NCBI GenBank assembly: GCA_016209245.1
Contig: JACQWN010000207.1
Coordinates: 1-7,468, forward strand
Source: Bacteroidia bacterium
GTDB lineage: Bacteria > Bacteroidota > Bacteroidia > Bacteroidales > BM523
Direction: 5' to 3'
Length of the DNA stretch: 7,468 bases
Shown here piece after piece: positions 6,328-7,468 of this stretch. A program made the position numbers and the translations under genes. The notes under the pieces were generated by a model, which saw nothing but the letters and a program-made list of their open reading frames with translations, was not told the origin of the DNA and did not search any database. Position 1 is the stretch's first letter. Each line of letters begins with the position of its first letter.

Positions 6328-6494
6328 AAATTTTTCTTTCTCTTTATTCCTTTCAATTTTTGTATTTTCTGTATTTAGAAATGTTACAACTGCTCCTTCC
6401 GGTATTTCACAAATATATCCGGATTGTCAATTATTTGTTCCACAAAATCGAAAGCTAAAGTTATGTCTCTTTCTATTTGTTCTCTATTTGTCAT
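6286..6494 (-). pseudogene. Small frameshifted gene, possibly DUF5647-like
   Basis: From the ATG at 6494 the frame reads MTNREQIERDITLAFDFVEQ..., then stops at 6384-6386 after 36 residues. A second frame supplies the natural continuation, EIPEGAVVTFLNTENTKIER, then a Lys-rich stretch and a C-terminus KRHFEVL before the stop at 6286-6288. One missing base near 6408-6410 (GTG-GAA reduced to GTGAA) explains the break. Repaired, the protein would have 69 residues. The plan of ERxITLAFxF, DNPxI, EIPxGA and FL resembles, from memory, the small DUF5647 family; this is not verified and its function is unknown to me. Its ATG overlaps the end of the upstream fragment (6484-6635) by 11 bases, which looks like an old two-gene operon. 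A real mutation or a sequencing error are both possible. Confidence 0.55.
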
Positions 6495-6635
6495 TTGTAG
6501 TTTTTTTAAAATATTGTTCTTTATACCATTCCCATTTATCCTCTATATCTTGTTTTGCGAATTTGAAACCATATTTTAAATCTGGTACATCTATTGCTTT
6601 TTTTTCTTTTTTTATAAGCCCAAAACGTTCTATAT
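6484..6635 (-). pseudogene. Headless fragment of an unrecognised protein
   Basis: A minus-strand frame without an ATG reads about 50 residues of protein-like sequence, including KNIERFGLIKK, AIDVPDLKYGFKFAKQDIED and KWEWYKEQYFKK, before a TAG at 6484-6486. The frame is open only from 6657, where it lies inside the end of the phosphatase gene, so the front of this gene is missing. I do not recognise the family. Its stop overlaps the start of the next small gene by 11 bases, the usual sign of translational coupling, so the two were probably partners (for example a two-protein module), but the function cannot be stated. Confidence 0.45.
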
Positions 6636-7364
6636 TTTTAATCCAATTACCGTAATATCATCAATTTGTTCGTATTTTTTTTCCTCATAATTCATCCATT
6701 TGTCTAAGGCCATTTTAATTTGTTCGCCTTGTTCTTTCATTGACAGGGCAGATGTTTCAGCTATCAGTTTTTTGAAAGTAGAATATTTGAACTTTTTATT
6801 ATTAGCTCCACCAAACTGGTCAGGATAACCATCGGAAAAAAGAAATAGCTTGTCGCCTTCGTAAAGTTGAATCTCATGGTTTGTGAAGTCGTTCATTTTA
6901 ACGTGAATGGCAACCGGCATTTTATCAGGTTTTATCTCTTCAACAATATCGGCAATGTCTGTATATTCTTTATTCCGGGCAGTATTTTTAATTATCCATA
7001 AAGGGTTGTTTGCCCCGGTCCATTGGCATTGTTTAGTTTTTGTGTTTATAACTGCCAAGCTCATATCCATTCCGTCTTTCTGTTCGCCTTCTTTTCCAGA
7101 TTGTTTTATGGCTTCAATTACTGAAAAACGAAGATGATTTAACACCATAGCGGCATTAGTCACCTCTTTCTTGCGTACAATCTCATTAAGGAATGAAACA
7201 GCTAACATACTCATAAAGGCTCCCGGCACACCATGTCCCGTGCAGTCGGTGACGGTAACGATAAGCCATTGGTTTACACATGTAGCCCAGTAGAAATCAC
7301 CAGAAACAATATCTTTTGGTTTAAAAAGAATAAAATGTTCACCAAGTATATGGTTGAGTTTCAA
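6630..7364 (-). CDS. SpoIIE-family (PP2C-type) serine phosphatase domain, N-terminally truncated
   Basis: The 244-residue frame is a nearly complete SpoIIE/RsbU-type catalytic domain, which removes phosphate from regulatory proteins such as anti-sigma factor antagonists using Mn/Mg. Metal-binding motifs are present: DIVSGDFYW (D23), TVTDCTGHGVPGAFMS (D40), GMDMSLAVI (D100), LFLFSDGYPDQFGG (D178) and IDDITVIGL (D235, D236). In Bacteroidota this domain normally ends a long protein with TPR, GAF or two-component sensor parts, and the sequence GEHFILFKPKDIVSGDFYW follows a linker. Here that N-terminal part is missing. The only in-frame start downstream of a stop is a TTG at 7364 (LKLNHILGEH). An ATG at 7412 in the same frame is cut off after nine codons by TAA (7383-7385). 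I see no minus-strand promoter. Most likely this is a remnant of a larger sensor phosphatase; a free-standing phosphatase from the TTG is the alternative. Confidence 0.8.
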   Translation of the reverse strand: MKLNHILGEHFILFKPKDIVSGDFYWATCVNQWLIVTVTDCTGHGVPGAFMSMLAVSFLNEIVRKKEVTNAAMVLNHLRFSVIEAIKQSGKEGEQKDGMDMSLAVINTKTKQCQWTGANNPLWIIKNTARNKEYTDIADIVEEIKPDKMPVAIHVKMNDFTNHEIQLYEGDKLFLFSDGYPDQFGGANNKKFKYSTFKKLIAETSALSMKEQGEQIKMALDKWMNYEEKKYEQIDDITVIGLKI

Positions 7365-7420
7365 ATGAAACAGGGACGATTTTTAAATCTTAAAAATCTC
7401 TTTATTAATCATTTTACCTG

Positions 7421-7451
7421 TTGATAACTTTTTAAATTTTTTGTATCTTTG
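7421..7451 (+). promoter_or_regulatory. Promoter for a plus-strand gene beyond the right edge
   Basis: TTG (7421-7423) is followed after 20 bases by TATCTTTG (7444-7451), matching the Bacteroidota TTG ... TAnnTTTG promoter with the same spacing as the one at 2634-2664. The start of transcription would be near 7458. No start codon follows before the window ends, so the gene it serves lies to the right. Confidence 0.6.
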
Positions 7452-7468
7452 TATCGCAAAACAATAAC

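Noticed and set aside
6227..6655. Plus-strand 142-codon open frame after anmK
   Set aside because: It overlaps the anmK end and reads as low-complexity Phe/Ser-rich sequence. It is the shadow of the minus-strand gene remnants, whose frames give sensible protein sequence.
1..7468. CRISPR arrays, tRNA or rRNA genes
   Set aside because: No regularly spaced direct repeats and no tRNA-like or rRNA-like sequence were seen on either strand.

Overview
The window reads as a low-GC chromosomal segment from a member of the Bacteroidota, probably an environmental lineage related to Bacteroidales. The evidence is: C-terminal sorting domains of the type IX secretion system (T9SS), promoters of the Bacteroidota form (TTG, about 20 bases, TAnnTTTG), no Shine-Dalgarno sequences before starts, a SpoIIE-type phosphatase of the Bacteroidota style, and an anhydromuramate kinase with the DICPxN motif common in that phylum.

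Left part (1-2664, minus strand). The window opens on the first 50 codons of a small coiled-coil protein, resembling the one usually found just before zapA, with its own promoter. Next come two neighbouring genes for secreted beta-propeller proteins carrying T9SS tags, and both look damaged. One (318-1126) is split by a frameshift just after its signal peptide. The other (1186-2607) has seven delta-60 repeats, but its sorting domain is cut from the usual ~75 residues to about 30.

Middle part (2665-6264, plus strand). A divergent intergenic region leads into an exported M23 (LytM-type) peptidase and then anmK, which recycles anhydro-N-acetylmuramic acid. The pair suggests a cell-wall theme. 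Between them lies the most striking object in the window: a 132-aa GxxExxY (PD-(D/E)XK nuclease-fold) gene enclosed by two 47-base inverted arms. Each arm carries four TACGAA hexamers at identical spacing (11, 8 and 7 bases). Three arm mismatches become G-U pairs only in the coding-strand RNA, and a second 14-base inverted repeat lies further out. Together these fill almost the whole gap between the flanking genes. I read this as a compact insertion unit or an RNA-level hairpin cassette of undescribed type.

Right part (6265-7468, minus strand). This stretch looks decayed: a frameshifted ~69-residue gene resembling DUF5647, a headless fragment just upstream that overlaps it, and the catalytic domain of a SpoIIE/PP2C phosphatase whose short leader carries an in-frame stop. 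At the right edge a good plus-strand promoter points out of the window.

Calls rest on reading the sequence and on remembered family motifs; no database search was possible. The frameshifts could be real decay or assembly error.
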